Assembly (NCBI GenBank): GCA_018398805.1
Contig: JAGFBZ010000335.1
Coordinates: 186,001 to 250,000 of the forward strand
Direction of reading: 5' to 3'
DNA length: 64,000 nucleotides
From: Hirundichthys speculiger
Lineage: Eukaryota > Chordata > Actinopteri > Beloniformes > Exocoetidae
Positions within the stretch are counted from its first letter, which is position 1; each line of letters starts with the position of its first letter. Below, piece by piece: positions 50,303-60,572 of the stretch. A program made the position numbers and the translations under genes. Under the pieces are notes generated by a model. That model was not told the origin of the DNA, made no database searches, and saw nothing but the letters and a program-made list of their open reading frames with translations.

Positions 50303-52430
50303 TCCATTAGTGATGGGTCCAGCAACCCCGATGCGTCGGCGCATGCGTCGAGCTCAGAGAGCAACACCAATGCGTCGGTGCATGCGTCGAGCTAAGACAG
50401 CAACACCCGTGTCAGTACGTGTCGATGCGCGTTTCGCCTTAAGAAAGTCACATGACCGATACAGGTACTGTATCAAACTGACAGTGATGCGCCAAACTGT
50501 GTTTATAAGGAAGCGCATCTGTCGACGGGATGAACTGCCAAAAGAATCTCCGATCTTTTGTCACATGTCAGAATCAGCAACAATCATGGACCAGCCTCAA
50601 GTTAAAGAAAGGTTTCCAGCGTATGGCACAATTTCGATCTCATATCAGAAAATAAGGTATTTGTTTTAATTTTCTTGTTTCATCCTGTTCCTCTCAAAAT
50701 TCCCACTTGATCAATCTGAATACAAATTCATTTCAAAGTGTCTCTTAGTTTACTATTCATATTATTTTCTGCAGGTTAAATGTTGAATTTGCTCGGCAGA
50801 GCTTTCATATTTGAACAAGTCCTCCTCAGTGCTGAGACACTACAGGTCCAGACATGAAAATGAAGTCCCAGATACACCCAGGATGAACTCAGGTACACAG
50901 CCATTCTACAACTTACTCACAGTTGCTTTATTGATAATTAACTCCTATGAATTTATTCTTCACTTATTTTTAACCATTAAGCTTCCAGGAAGCAGATGCT
51001 GGATGAAGCTCTGCTAAATTTCATCCTGAAGGACTGCAGCCCCTCAGCATTGTGGAGAGTGAAGGGTTCAGGGAACTGGTCCAGGTCCCAGGATCCTTTG
51101 AGATACTGGGACAACCAAAAGCCAATGTATCTGCACCTCTCCAAGCTTTGCAGTGTCTTTGCACACCAGCATCATCTGTCCCTTGTGAGAGGGTCTGTCT
51201 TGTTACAATATTTCATATTAGATGTTTCTATTCTGTTCAGGGGTTTGTTCCTGTAATTTAGTGTGGTCCCTTTAAGAACTCCTGGTCTCAGTGACAAACA
51301 GGAAGTGGTCATGCAAGAAGTTGTGTTGATCAGGAAGTAACTGCTTGCAGTAGCACAAGGAAGAGTTTAGTTGATGTACCACAAATCCAGCAGCATCTGC
51401 AAACATCTTATGTCTAGTGATGGTGAGAAGCCCCGTGAAGCAGTGTCACACATTGGCCAGATGGTTCGAGAAATGGTACATTTCTTGCTGCTTCATATGC
51501 ACATGACACCACCTACTGGTCAGGTTTATAATCACAGCCAGCTGAATCTTAAAATTTGATGCATTGAATTTATGTATCAGTCATGGCTCTTGCGAATGAC
51601 TGTGAATAACAAAATGTGTATGACCAAATAATTGGTCTACGTAATTGATCAAGTGCATAAAATATTGTCTGAAAGTAATCTCTGTTTAATGTTTCCCAAA
51701 GTAGTATCATAAGAACTGGGCAGACACGCGTCAAAAGGGTCGACAAGCTGGGAGTCGAACCCACGAAAACTATGTCACCTGTATGCGGGCCACCTGCCCT
51801 AACCACTGCACTACCGGAACAACAGAGTTCATCCTTCGCCAGAGAACAATAAAAATTGTTTGTGGAACTACGGAGGGAGCACACTCGATATGCTTGTGTA
51901 TTTTGGACAATGACGACCATTAAAGGGGTTATTTTATGTATATTTATTCAGAAATAGCAATTTTTCCACAGTTTTTGGTTTAACCGATTCCTTTTTTTTT
52001 TTTAATCTCTCCAGCCTTGGAGAACACCCTTTCACATGGCACAGAGGATGCTGGGCTGCATAAAAATGTTTGTGCCATCATGTACAAACTATATACTGAA
52101 CTACCACAAACTATATACACGCTATCCAAATTCTAGTATCCAAGCTATCCAAACTCTATCCACACTCTGAACTGACCGCAACTCGCCTACAAAAACCCAC
52201 ATTTTGAATGGAGCCTGTGGCGTTTATAAAGCTGTCAAACCCCATTTCTTGAGACAAGAAATGAACCACTTCCCGAAGCAGTCACGTGGTACAGCCAGGC
52301 GGTGAAGCTTCGGACGTCATCACTTTTGGCTCCTCCCCAAATGAAGCGACTCTTGATACGCGCTTCACGGACACGCCCCCTCATTTCTCTATACGCGCTT
52401 CAGGGCTTCGCTTCACTCATAACATCACTA
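50303..52430 (+). mobile_element. Internally deleted ZBED-type hAT transposon
   Basis: The ends read TAGTGATGGGTCC (left) and, on the minus strand, TAGTGATGTTATG (right), sharing an 8-bp hAT-style terminus. Inside on plus, SSVLRHYRSRHENE at about 50.82 kb is the end of a BED zinc finger. About 51.0-51.25 kb contains LLNFILKDC, then in other frames YWDNQKPMYLHLSKL and CLCTPASSVPCERV, the C-terminal dimerisation motif of hAT transposases. Catalytic-core sequence between them is missing. Flanking 8-mers do not match as a target duplication. A tRNA-like promoter sits at 51749-51818. Confidence 0.75.
51749..51818 (-). ncRNA. tRNA-like Pol III promoter sequence (SINE or tRNA pseudogene)
   Basis: On the minus strand, TAGTGCAGTGG (51813-51803) fits the A box and GGTTCGACTCC (51761-51751) matches the B-box consensus, with starts 52 nt apart as in a tRNA gene. 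The flanking 5-prime TCCGG and the 3-prime end do not form a 7-bp acceptor stem, so it is not a functional tRNA. It is more likely a tRNA-derived SINE head or a tRNA pseudogene inside the hAT element. Transcription is not shown. Confidence 0.5.
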
Positions 52431-53026
52431 CTTATGTCTATCGATAGCATCGTAGGTATGTATTGATTGTTTAAAGCAGTATCAACAAATGCAGATGTTT
52501 CTTTTAGGTTAATTTGATTTTGTGAAAGTTTTGTTTAAAAATATGAGACAACTCAGCTAAAGTACTACTTAAAACATTCAGTACTGTTTTCAGATCATTC
52601 TTAATTCATCCATGCATGTTTAAAATGAATAAATAGACAATTCATGATGTATAAATATTAGTCTAAAAATTGAAGTAAAAACTAATGTGCAGAGCTTGCT
52701 GTAGAGCTTGCTGTAATATTTAAAAGGGTTGTTTGTTTCATAGTACATGTTTATTTGCACATTTAAGTGAGTACAGAGTGAAGACTTTATTTTGTATATT
52801 TCAGTTTCACCCTTCTTTGGAGGTCAATAAACATGTGGACAAGACACAGAGTGTCTTCAGAGTCTTGATGTCGAGAAGTTGTTTAGCTGACTGTCAAGAT
52901 ATATTCAGGACATATATTGAGGACAGCACAGTGAAACTACGTCTTTCCAACTGGCAAGATCACGCAGTGCAAGCTGCAACGTCATCACACGCAACAAGTT
53001 GATCGTTATCAAAGCAATATTCAGAC
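52431..53026. other. Sequence upstream of BEL gag, possible long terminal repeat
   Basis: AT-rich sequence between the hAT terminus and the BEL/Pao gag start. By position it could include the 5-prime LTR and leader of the retrotransposon. I could not define TG/CA boundaries or a primer-binding site, because the second LTR is outside the window. Confidence 0.35.
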
Positions 53027-53816
53027 ATGAATTCAGACAAGACATCTTCATTAAAAACACGGTCTCGTGCCCCATGCTCCTCAGTACGATCCAGCGCTTC
53101 ATCAACCGAGGCTGCTGCAGCAAAAGCAAGAGCAAGTGCAGAAGCAGCAAAAACACGTCTGGCTTATGCTGAAGAAGAAGTCAATCTAAAGCTGGAGAAA
53201 GCTAAGTTAGAAGCATCCATAACAATGCTTAATTATAAGTAAGAGACAGCTGCAGCCATTGCTGAAGCAGAAGTACTTTAAGCTGCTGTGGATTAATGAT
53301 GAAAGACAGAGCTGCAGTCTCATAGTGGATTCTGGCCCCTTGGAAACCACCCAACGTACAGAACAATACGTTACTGAGCAGACTAAAATGCAAGAAGAAG
53401 CACAAGCACATGCTGACAACCCAGCTAAATCAGAGCCAGAACCCAGTTGTAATACTTCACCATCACCTCTCAAACCAGAAGCCAAACCATTCTTTCCAGA
53501 GCAAAGTGAGACTGTTTCACGATCCTTTCATCTCAACCCACAGCTACCGAACAACTATGGTGATGAGCCACACAGAGTCAGGTTTGGAAATGATAATGGT
53601 ACGAGTGCCCTGAACGGCAGATCTCAAAATGATAACCCCATTCCTCCATCACATCCCACATCGATCAACAACGATGGCAGCTCAAACATGAATGACTTTG
53701 TGAGATTCCTTGCTCGCCGCGAACTTGTATCTACAGGTTTATTACAATTTAACGACAAACCTCAGAACTACAGAGCCTGGAAACGTTCCTTTCTAACAGT
53801 GACTTGTGGTTTAAAC
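53027..53816 (+). pseudogene. BEL/Pao gag, N-terminal part
   Basis: It starts MNSDKTSSLKTRSRAP, then an alanine-rich coiled coil with KARASAEAAKTRLAYAEEE, the usual start of fish BEL gag. A stop follows near 53240. The frame then shifts to a second stretch with FLARRELVSTGLLQFNDKP and NYRAWKRSFL. These are conserved gag capsid-region motifs of the family. The insertion at 53817 cuts it right after TCGLN, and the downstream piece continues with LSASEEIDLLLKWLGKG. Confidence 0.8.
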
Positions 53817-53949
53817 TAGGGCTGTCAATTTCTCAAAATAATTAATCAGATTAATCGCATGACTGTCAATAGTTAATCACGATTAATCGCAAATTAATCG
53901 CATATTTTTATCTGTTCTAAATCTACCTTATACAGATCTTTTTCAAGTT

Positions 53950-54515
53950 GTATTACTCTTATTAATACGAGTCCTGACTAGAACCAGGAAATATGACCAT
54001 ATTAGTCCAGTCCTGAGGTCTCTGACTTCCTGTCACTCAGAGAATAGACTTTAAAACAGCTCTACTTGTGTTCAAGTCTCTTCATGACCCCAAAGTACAT
54101 CTCTGACATGTTAGATCCATATGAACCAACCTGGACTCTGAGAACCTCAGGTAGTGGCCTCCTGCTGGTGTCCAGAGTCAGGACTAAACAAGGTGAAGCT
54201 GCATTTCAGTTTTATACTCCTAAAATCTGGACCAGTCTTCTAGAAGATGTGAGACAGACCTGAACTCTGACAATGTTCAGATCCAGGCTGAAAACAGTTC
54301 TGTTTAGATGTGAAGATGATGACTGGAAGGATTTTATCTGCACTCTTCATTTTTAATTTAATTAATTAATTTTTTTATTAATTAATTTTTATTTATTATT
54401 GATTATTTTTATGCTTGTATGGAATGATTCTATTTGCCTTCTTGTGACTGCATCTGTAAAGCACTTTGAATTGAATTGCAAATAAAGTTGCAAATAAAGT
54501 TGCCTTGCCTAATAT
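53950..54515 (+). mobile_element. Rex1-type LINE 3-prime end nested in the TAGGGCTGTCAA element
   Basis: The plus strand reads FKSLHDPKVHLSDMLDPYEP in one broken frame, then LRTSGSGLLLVSRVRTKQGE and FRSRLKTVLFRC. This is the C-terminal tail typical of Rex1/Babar-type LINEs. The 3-prime end has GCAAATAAAGTT in two tandem copies at about 54478-54502. Such short terminal tandem repeats are usual for this LINE group. It is 5-prime truncated. Confidence 0.75.
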
Positions 54516-54667
54516 GAGAGTACACAAATGCTTGCCATATGCAAAACAAATGCATGTTTATTTATTGCTACAATGCCAAATCCATTATAATATACATATA
54601 TATATATATATACTCAATATTTTCTCTTATGTTCTTCATACAAAATATTTTTGTGGTTTGCTTCAAA

Positions 54668-54685
54668 AGGGGGGGGGGGGGGGGC
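54668..54685. repeat. Poly-G run
   Basis: A run of about 16 G bases on the plus strand, preceded at about 54592-54612 by a short (TA)n run. Both are inside the nested DNA element. Confidence 0.9.
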
Positions 54686-55072
54686 TCTCTCTGCATCAGC
54701 GCTCTCATTAGCCGACAAGTGATATCTGAGTAATCGGACTCTGGTGGTAACTAAATTCACATCGACAGTAAACACAAACAACATTTATCTTGTGGAGTTA
54801 GCCATCAGGCAAGGTTTCGAAGCTAAACTTACCATTCAAAATAGTATCTTTTGTATCCATTTTTATCCCAGCGTCTGCTAACGGAGGATTGTTTACGTCT
54901 GTCTGTCTGCGGCATTCTCGATCACGAACATCCGGGCCACTGGCATCCGCGGGCCATAGCAACCAGTCCATGGGGGTAAACAATCGCTCACTGTTGCTAG
55001 GGAAGCCGATACATTTAGCATTTTGTGCCTGTTCTGTCTGATTTCGTACAGTTTACGATCGGGGGAAAGATA

Positions 55073-55198
55073 GTGAAGAACTGTTGTGTGTTCAACTGCA
55101 CCAACAATGTTGCTCGCCAGTCGCTTTTGTCATTTTATATGATTCCTAGCGAGGCTACTGAGCCTGAAAGAAGAAGAAAATAGCTGCACGCTATTAAC
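55073..55198 (+). pseudogene. THAP zinc-finger remnant
   Basis: The plus strand reads VKNCCVFNCTNNVARQ, then FYMIPSEATEPERRRK, a stop, then LHAINF. This is the start of a C2CH THAP DNA-binding domain (CxxxxC, FYxIP, RRxxW). The codon before Val is ATA where ATG would be expected. The stop TAG stands where the invariant THAP Trp (TGG) belongs. Only about 40 residues remain and the right terminus of the element follows within 200 bp, so the catalytic part is gone. Confidence 0.75.
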
Positions 55199-55396
55199 TT
55201 CCTGTTTTGACAGGACTACGGAGGACTACAGGACTACAACTACGGCGGGGCCCGAGGCTCATTAAACCTACATTCCTCTCTACTATTGTACATCAACGGC
55301 CACGCGTTAATCGCGCGTTAAAAAAATTAGTTGCGTTAAAATTATTTTGCGTTAATCACACGTTAACGCGTTAACTTTGACAGCCCTAGTTTAAAC

Positions 55397-57231
55397 CTGT
55401 CAGCAAGTGAAGAGATTGATCTTCTGCTTAAGTGGCTTGGTAAGGGATCAGCACAACATGTGGAACAGCTAAGAGCAACAGCCCAGAAGCAGGTTTAGTA
55501 ATGATATGGGACAGACTTGATCAAACTTATGGATCAACAGAGGCTATTGAAGATGCCCTGTTCAAACGAATTGATAACTTCCCAAAAATAACAAATAAGG
55601 ATTTTTCTAAACTGACTTAGTTGGGCGATTTACTAATGGAGCTTCAGTCGGCCAAATCAGAAGGTGACCTACCTGGTTTGTCCTTCTTAGACACTGCAAG
55701 AGGGGTCAATCCAATAGTTCAGAAGCTTCCATTTCGCTTAGCGGAAAGATGGGCATCAGTTGGTGCAGCCTACAAACAGCAAAAACGTGTCTCTTATCCT
55801 CCCTTTTCCTATTTTGTGAACTTTGTCTGTCAGGAAGCTAGGATTACAAGTGACCCAAGCTTTAACTTCATCACTCACACAGATGTGGCAGCCAAGACAG
55901 AGAAGACAGCTTGGAAATCAAACAAATTCAGAGACATTTCTGTTTACAAAACAGAAATACTCCCCAAAGCCACATCCAAAACTGACGAAACCCCAGTCAA
56001 ATCTGATGATTGCAACAAAATATGTCCCCTCCACAAGAAACCACATCCTCTTCATAAATGCCGTACATTCCGTCAAAAACCAGTGGGAGAACGTATAGCA
56101 TTTTTGAGAGAAAATGAGGTGTGCTTTAAGTGCTGTTCATCTTCATCACATATAGCAAGAAGCTGTAACTTGAAAGTACAATGTGCTGAATGTAAAAGTG
56201 ACAGACATCACACAGCTCTTCACCCTGGACCCTCACCACGGTCAGGGGAGGTGGACCGTCTTCCTGAGCATGGCGGGGAGGAAGAAGAGATAACACCTCA
56301 ACCACGTGTCACCGCCAAATGTACAGAGGTTTGTGGTGGAGAACTGATTAATCGATCCTGCTCTAAGATATGTTTTGTGAATGTGTATCCAGCTGGCCAC
56401 AGAGACAAAGCTGTAAAACTGTATGCAATCATAGATGACCAGAGTAACAAGTCACTTGTACGTTCTCAGTTCTTTGATGTGTTCAGTGACCAAAGTCCAA
56501 GTGCTCCATATACACTGAGAACATGTGCAGGAGTAAAAGATGCATCTGAAAGAAGGGCTAGTGGTTATGAAGTGGAATCTTTGGATGGAAGTATACAGAT
56601 TCCCTTGCCAAGTCTTATCGAGTGTAACAACATACCTAATAACAGAGATGAGATTCCAACTCCGGAAGTGGCTTTTCACCATCCACACCTGCAGCCAGTG
56701 GGACAACACATCCCTGAAATTGACCCACAGGCAGAGATCATGCTTCTTCTAGGCCGAGACCTGATCAGGGTTCACAAAGTTCGTAAGCAAATAAATGGCC
56801 CGCACAACTTACCCTATGCGCAGAAGCTGGACTTGGGGTGGGTCATTGTAGGGAATGTGTGTCTAGGCAGTACCCATAAGCCACCAACAATCAACACATT
56901 CTATACCAGAACCTCAGAGATGTCACGCCCCACGCTCTTTGATCCTTGTCCAAATGTGTTCTGTGTTAAGGAGAAATACAGCAACAGCCACATAACTACT
57001 TTCCCTCCAACTTGCTCCGAGGAGAAACCAAACTGTGACACCGACCACTTGGGATGCACTGTATTCGCACAGACCAAAGAGGACAATCAAGTTGCTCCTT
57101 CAATTCAGGATGCCTCTTTCATGAGAATAATGAAAGATGGCCTGCAAAAAGACTCAAACAACAGCTGGGGGCACCTTTGCCTTTTAAGAGTCCACGTCAG
57201 CGGCTTTCCAACAACAGGCCTCATGCACTAA
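55397..57231 (+). pseudogene. BEL/Pao gag C-terminus, zinc knuckles and protease
   Basis: After two early stops, an open frame from 55621 gives DLLMELQSAKSEGDLPGLSF and LDTARGVNPIVQKLP. CPLHKKPHPLHKC and CFKCCSSSSHIARSC with CAECKSDRHH follow, the zinc-binding knuckles of BEL gag. KLYAIIDDQSNKSLVRSQF is the aspartic-protease active site, with DDQSN in place of DTGA/S as is usual in fish BEL elements. LLLGRDLIRVHKVR lies near the protease end. The frame is lost around 57100-57231. Confidence 0.85.
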
Positions 57232-57418
57232 AGCATCTCATGTCTCTAAAGCACAGCTTTAAAAGAAAACCAGAAATGAAAGATCATTTTCTCAGCTTCA
57301 TGGACAAGATGTTTAAAAATGGCCATGCTGAGTTAGCTCCTCCTGTTGGTGAAGAAGAGGAACAGTGGTACTTACCTCTGTTCGGTCTGTACCATCCAAA
57401 GAAACCGAAACAAATTCA
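57150..57418 (+). pseudogene. BEL/Pao segment leading into the reverse transcriptase
   Basis: In a shifted frame the sequence reads FKSPRQRLSNNRPHALKHL and HAELAPPVGEEEEQWYLP, then FGLYHPKKPKQI. This is the conserved region just upstream of the BEL reverse transcriptase. Similarity stops at about 57418, where LINE 3-prime sequence begins. Confidence 0.75.
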
Positions 57419-58147
57419 AGCCTTTTTATTTGTCATATGCATAGTTAACACAGGGTCAAGGATGCAATGAAATGCTTGCTGGGAGAAAGAACCGCTTATG
57501 ACTCGCCAAGGGAATACTGGTAAAAGAAAAAAATAAGATAAAAATACAGTCTACACAGTAGAGAATTCCAACATAATATGCAATGGAAAAATTTCAAGCA
57601 TATGTGGTAAGTGTACAGTAGGTCACAGTGTGTAATATAATAATAATAATGATAGTATAAGTATAGATAATGTAAGTGTATATATAATGTGATATAGTAT
57701 AGTATAGATACTCAGTATACATATAATACTATGATTGTAATTGTATAATATAATATAGGTATGTAATTATGTATATAATATGTATATAATATGATAATAG
57801 TGATAATAATGATAATATGAGATACAATATACACAGAGTGATACAGTATAAACAGAGTGTATTTCAACAATATATACTATAACATTTTCAGAAAAAAAGA
57901 AAAAATATACAATAAAGTAGAATATAAAAACATATTAAAGTGTTAACATTATCTAAAGTGTCGCAGTGTAAGGTGCATGGGATGAGTAAGTAAACATTCA
58001 TATCACATGAATGGTACATATGGTATATTGCACATAGTGGAGTATTGCACATTGTTTAAAGCAGTTGTTATCACAGGATATGACATTGAGGTAGTGAAGC
58101 ATGTAGTGACATGTTGTATAAAGAGTCCTTTTGGCAGAGTGAAGGTG

Positions 58148-58478
58148 CTACCTGGAGTTGAGTAACCTGACGGCCTGGGGGTAGTAGCTGTCCCTCAGTC
58201 TTTTTGTGCGGGCGGGCAGGCTCCTGTGCCGTCTGCCAGATGGTAGCGGACGGAAAAGTCCATGTGCTGGATGTGTGTGGTCTTTGGTAATGCGTTGTGC
58301 TTTACGCAGACCCCTGCTGTGGTAAATGTCCTGGATGGGGGGGAGGCTGCTGCCTGTGATGTCCTCCGCCGCTCGCACCACCCTCTGTAGAGCTTTGCGG
58401 CTCTGGGCAGTGCAGTTCCCATAGCACACTGTGATGCAGCCCGTCAGCAGACTCTCGATGGTGCACCTGTAGAAGTTA
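58148..58478 (-). pseudogene. L2-type LINE ORF C-terminal part
   Basis: The minus strand reads VCYGNCTAQSRKALQRVV, then RAAEDITGSSLPPIQDIYH and HPAHGLFRPLPSGRRHRSL, ending LRDSYYPQAVRLLNSR. This is the C-terminal tail of fish L2-type LINE proteins. It is separated from the polymerase by the hAT insertion at 58487-59270, and its reading resumes after the target duplication. Confidence 0.85.
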
Positions 58479-58821
58479 GTGAGGATCAGGGCCGTCGGAC
58501 AGGGGGTAAAAGTTACACAGCCTTGGGGGGGCCCATGGCAGAGGGGGGCCCACGGGAAGCTAAGGGGGAAAAAATTATATATTGAATATATTAGTTAATA
58601 CCAAAACTAAATTTCATGACAGATATTGATCGTAATGCAAACTTGGTGGGCCCTATATTAAATGGCATATTGTTGTAATCCAAAAACCTTAAGTCTGTTG
58701 TGACGGACTACTCTGTGTGAACACCCCTTGGAATATGCGCAAAATCGTTAAGTCCAAAAACAGCTGTTTCTCACCGTGAGGCGCAGCTTGATTACTATTA
58801 GCGTATGTGGATGGAGAGATA

Positions 58822-58939
58822 ATGTCGCAACCTCACAAGAAATATAAATCTGGCTCTCAGAAATGTAAAGAGAGGAAAGAGAGAGAGAAGAAACAAAATG
58901 AGGGGAGTCAGCTGCTTACAGACTTCTTCTCAAAGAAAG
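58822..58939 (+). pseudogene. First exon of a hAT transposase (fragment)
   Basis: The frame from ATG encodes MSQPHKKYKSGSQKCKERKE and then LLTDFFSKK, followed by AAG/GTGAGT. The Lys-rich start and the LxxFF motif are usual for the N-terminus of zinc-finger (TTF/ZMYM-like) hAT transposases. No later exon is present inside the element. Confidence 0.6.
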
Positions 58940-59181
58940 GTGAGTACAATTGTAACAAACGTTAAACTTTAACACACAAGATGAAATCCCATTGTCAACT
59001 GCCGTAAGCTCCGCTATCATTGCTAAAACGGACATAAACAGCCCTAAAGCAAGATCAGATAATAGACTACCCTTTCAAATGGTCTTGTTATTAAAATAAG
59101 GGAATATAAAGTCGGATAATATTGCAGCAATATAACAGCAAGCAGGTGGACAGGTGATTGGTTGGTGTTGGTGGTGGTGAT

Positions 59182-59220
<39 letters not shown>
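59182..59220. repeat. 39-bp poly-G run
   Basis: A pure G run on the plus strand, preceded by GGTGGTGGTGATG, inside the hAT element. Length is likely uncertain because homopolymers of this size are hard to sequence. Confidence 0.95.
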
Positions 59221-59221
<1 letters not shown>

Positions 59222-59270
59222 GCACCAGGACCTCCTTTGTAGGGGCCCAGAATTTGGTGCTACGGCCCTG

Positions 59271-60066
59271 GTGAGGATGCTGGTGTTCATACCAAACTTC
59301 CTCAGCTTCCTCAGGAAGTAGAGTCGCTGCCGGGCTTTCTTCACCACAGTGTCTGTGTGGAGTGACCAGGACAGATCCTCAGTGATGTGGACGCCCAGGA
59401 ACTTGAAGCTGCTGACCTGCTCCACCTCAGCGTTGTTGATGTAGATGGGGGGGGGTGCTGGTCAGTCCGCTGCCTCCTAAAGTCCACGATCATCTCCTTG
59501 GTTTTGCTGACATTCAGAGAGAGGTTGTTTTCCTGGCACCAGCTGGTTAGTAGGTGAATCTCATCTCTGTAGGCTCTCTCGTCGTTGTTGGTGATGAGGC
59601 CCAGGATGGTGGTGTCGTCAGCAAACTTCAGGATAGTGTTGGAGCTGTGCCTGGCGGTGCAGTCGTGGGTGAAGAGGGAGTAGAGTAGCGGACTGAGAAC
59701 GCAGCCCTGAGGTGTGCCGGTGCTGAGGACACGTGTGGAGGAGAGGTGGCTGCCGATTCTCACTGCCTGCGGTCTGTTGGTGAGGAAGTCCCATATCCAG
59801 CTGCAGATGGGGCCCCCCAGGCCCAGGGCGGTGAGCTTGGAGACCAGTTTGGTGGGGTTGATGGTGTTGAATGCCGAACTGTAGTCGATGAACAGCATTC
59901 TCACGTAGGTGTTGCTTCTCTCTAGATGGCTGAGAGAAGTGTGAACTGCAAGAGCAATAGCGTTGTCTGTAGACCTCTTTGCTCTGTATGCAAACTGCAG
60001 GGGGTCCAGGGTGTCGGGGAGAGAGCTGCAGATGTGTTTCTGGATGAGTACCTCAAAGCACTTCAT
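59271..60066 (-). pseudogene. L2-type LINE reverse transcriptase
   Basis: An open frame of 241 residues reads [18 protein letters not shown], then [33 protein letters not shown] and [13 protein letters not shown]. These are reverse-transcriptase motifs A ([10 protein letters not shown]), B ([11 protein letters not shown]) and C (FADD) of the L2/CR1 group. A frame change near 59430 leads to [17 protein letters not shown], the conserved thumb segment. The catalytic Asp pair is intact but no complete ORF remains. Confidence 0.85.
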
Positions 60067-60097
60067 GATGACTGATGTGAGTGCTATGGGCCGGAAG

Positions 60098-60556
60098 TGT
60101 CGTGGAAAATATTATCTGAAGAAGAATCCAGTAGAATAACAAATATAATAACTGCGTTCACAATGTTTTTATTAAGTCAAGTCAAGAATATATCATGCGC
60201 ATGGAGAGAGAAAAGATTTCTCTCTGCCCAAGGCAGAGAGACAGAGAGTTTTAAGCAGCAGCACCAGAAGCCCATATATGGTCATGTTGTATTACTGATA
60301 GTGAACAAAGAGAGTCTTACTTCATGTTTCGTTAGCCTCATATCTTAGTTATTTGACCTTGCAGGTGTCTGTGAGAACAGGATGATATTCGGTTCACAGT
60401 AGCACACGAACTTAACTGATGTGCAGGCGAGTATAAAAGGTTATATGAGTTCAGCAGGTTACATGGGGTTAGCTGCATTTTAGGATATATGGGCCTAAAT
60501 ACCAAAGTTATGAGATTAGCTGCATTTATGAGATAAGAGCCTAAATTTCATTTACA
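60098..60556 (-). repeat. Retroviral 3-prime LTR
   Basis: On the minus strand it begins TGTAAATGAAATTTAGG at 60556 and ends CCACGACA at 60098, giving TG...CA boundaries and 459 bp. AATAAA lies on the minus strand near 60166-60171, close to the end as expected for a polyadenylation signal. A TTTTATACTCGCC stretch near 60430-60442 could be the promoter region. The purine tract outside the TG end supports the boundary. Confidence 0.8.
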
Positions 60557-60572
60557 ATTCCTCCCTTTTGAT
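60557..60572 (-). promoter_or_regulatory. Polypurine tract before the 3-prime LTR
   Basis: On the minus strand CAAAAGGGAGGAAT lies directly before the TG of the LTR. Position and composition are those of the plus-strand primer of a retrovirus. Confidence 0.8.

Larger units (their letters stand above)
53817..55388. mobile_element. DNA transposon with TAGGGCTGTCAA ends, 8-bp target duplication and THAP remnant
   Basis: The left end TAGGGCTGTCAA and right end TTGACAGCCCTA are perfect 12-bp inverted repeats. They are followed inwards by repeated TTAATCGC words (and GCGTTAA on the other side). GTTTAAAC lies directly outside both ends (53809-53816 and 55389-55396), an 8-bp target duplication. Outside it, the BEL gag reading resumes exactly. 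The interior holds a Rex1 3-prime tail and a broken THAP domain. An 8-bp duplication fits hAT or P-type elements, and the THAP remnant favours P-type. Confidence 0.88.
53027..57418 (+). mobile_element. BEL/Pao LTR retrotransposon, 5-prime half, interrupted twice
   Basis: Gag begins at 53027, is cut at 53816 by a DNA element with an 8-bp target duplication, and resumes at 55397. It runs through zinc knuckles and protease into the region before the reverse transcriptase, where an L2-type LINE cuts it at about 57418. Frame changes and in-frame stops (for example at about 55497 and 55618) make it inactive. The rest of pol and the 3-prime LTR are not in the window. Confidence 0.85.
58487..59270 (+). 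mobile_element. Internally deleted hAT element with 8-bp target duplication
   Basis: The left end CAGGGCCGTCGGAC and right end TGCTACGGCCCTG are imperfect inverted repeats (CAGGGCCGT versus CAGGGCCGTAG). GTGAGGAT is present outside both ends (58479-58486 and 59271-59278), an 8-bp duplication as in hAT. Inside on plus, an ATG at about 58822 starts MSQPHKKYKSGSQKCKERK and reaches LTDFFSKK before a GTGAGT donor. This looks like exon 1 of a hAT transposase. The rest is deleted. Confidence 0.85.
57419..60097 (-). mobile_element. L2-type LINE, 3-prime part, interrupted by a hAT element and a retrovirus
   Basis: Read on the minus strand, reverse transcriptase lies at 60066-59420 and 3-prime parts at 59425-59271 and 58478-58148. 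AT-rich 3-prime sequence runs to about 57419, including a TATA/GATA-rich stretch at 57.63-57.9 kb. It is inserted in the BEL element on its 3-prime side. A retroviral LTR interrupts its 5-prime side at 60098, so the rest would lie right of the window. A hAT element splits it at 58487-59270. Confidence 0.8.

Noticed and set aside
51749..51818. Functional tRNA gene
   Set aside because: A and B boxes are present but no 7-bp acceptor stem can be formed from the flanking sequence.
50303..52430. 8-bp target duplication around the hAT element
   Set aside because: The 8-mers next to the presumed ends (CTGTCCAT and CTTATGTC) do not match, so the ends are uncertain or the flanks have changed.
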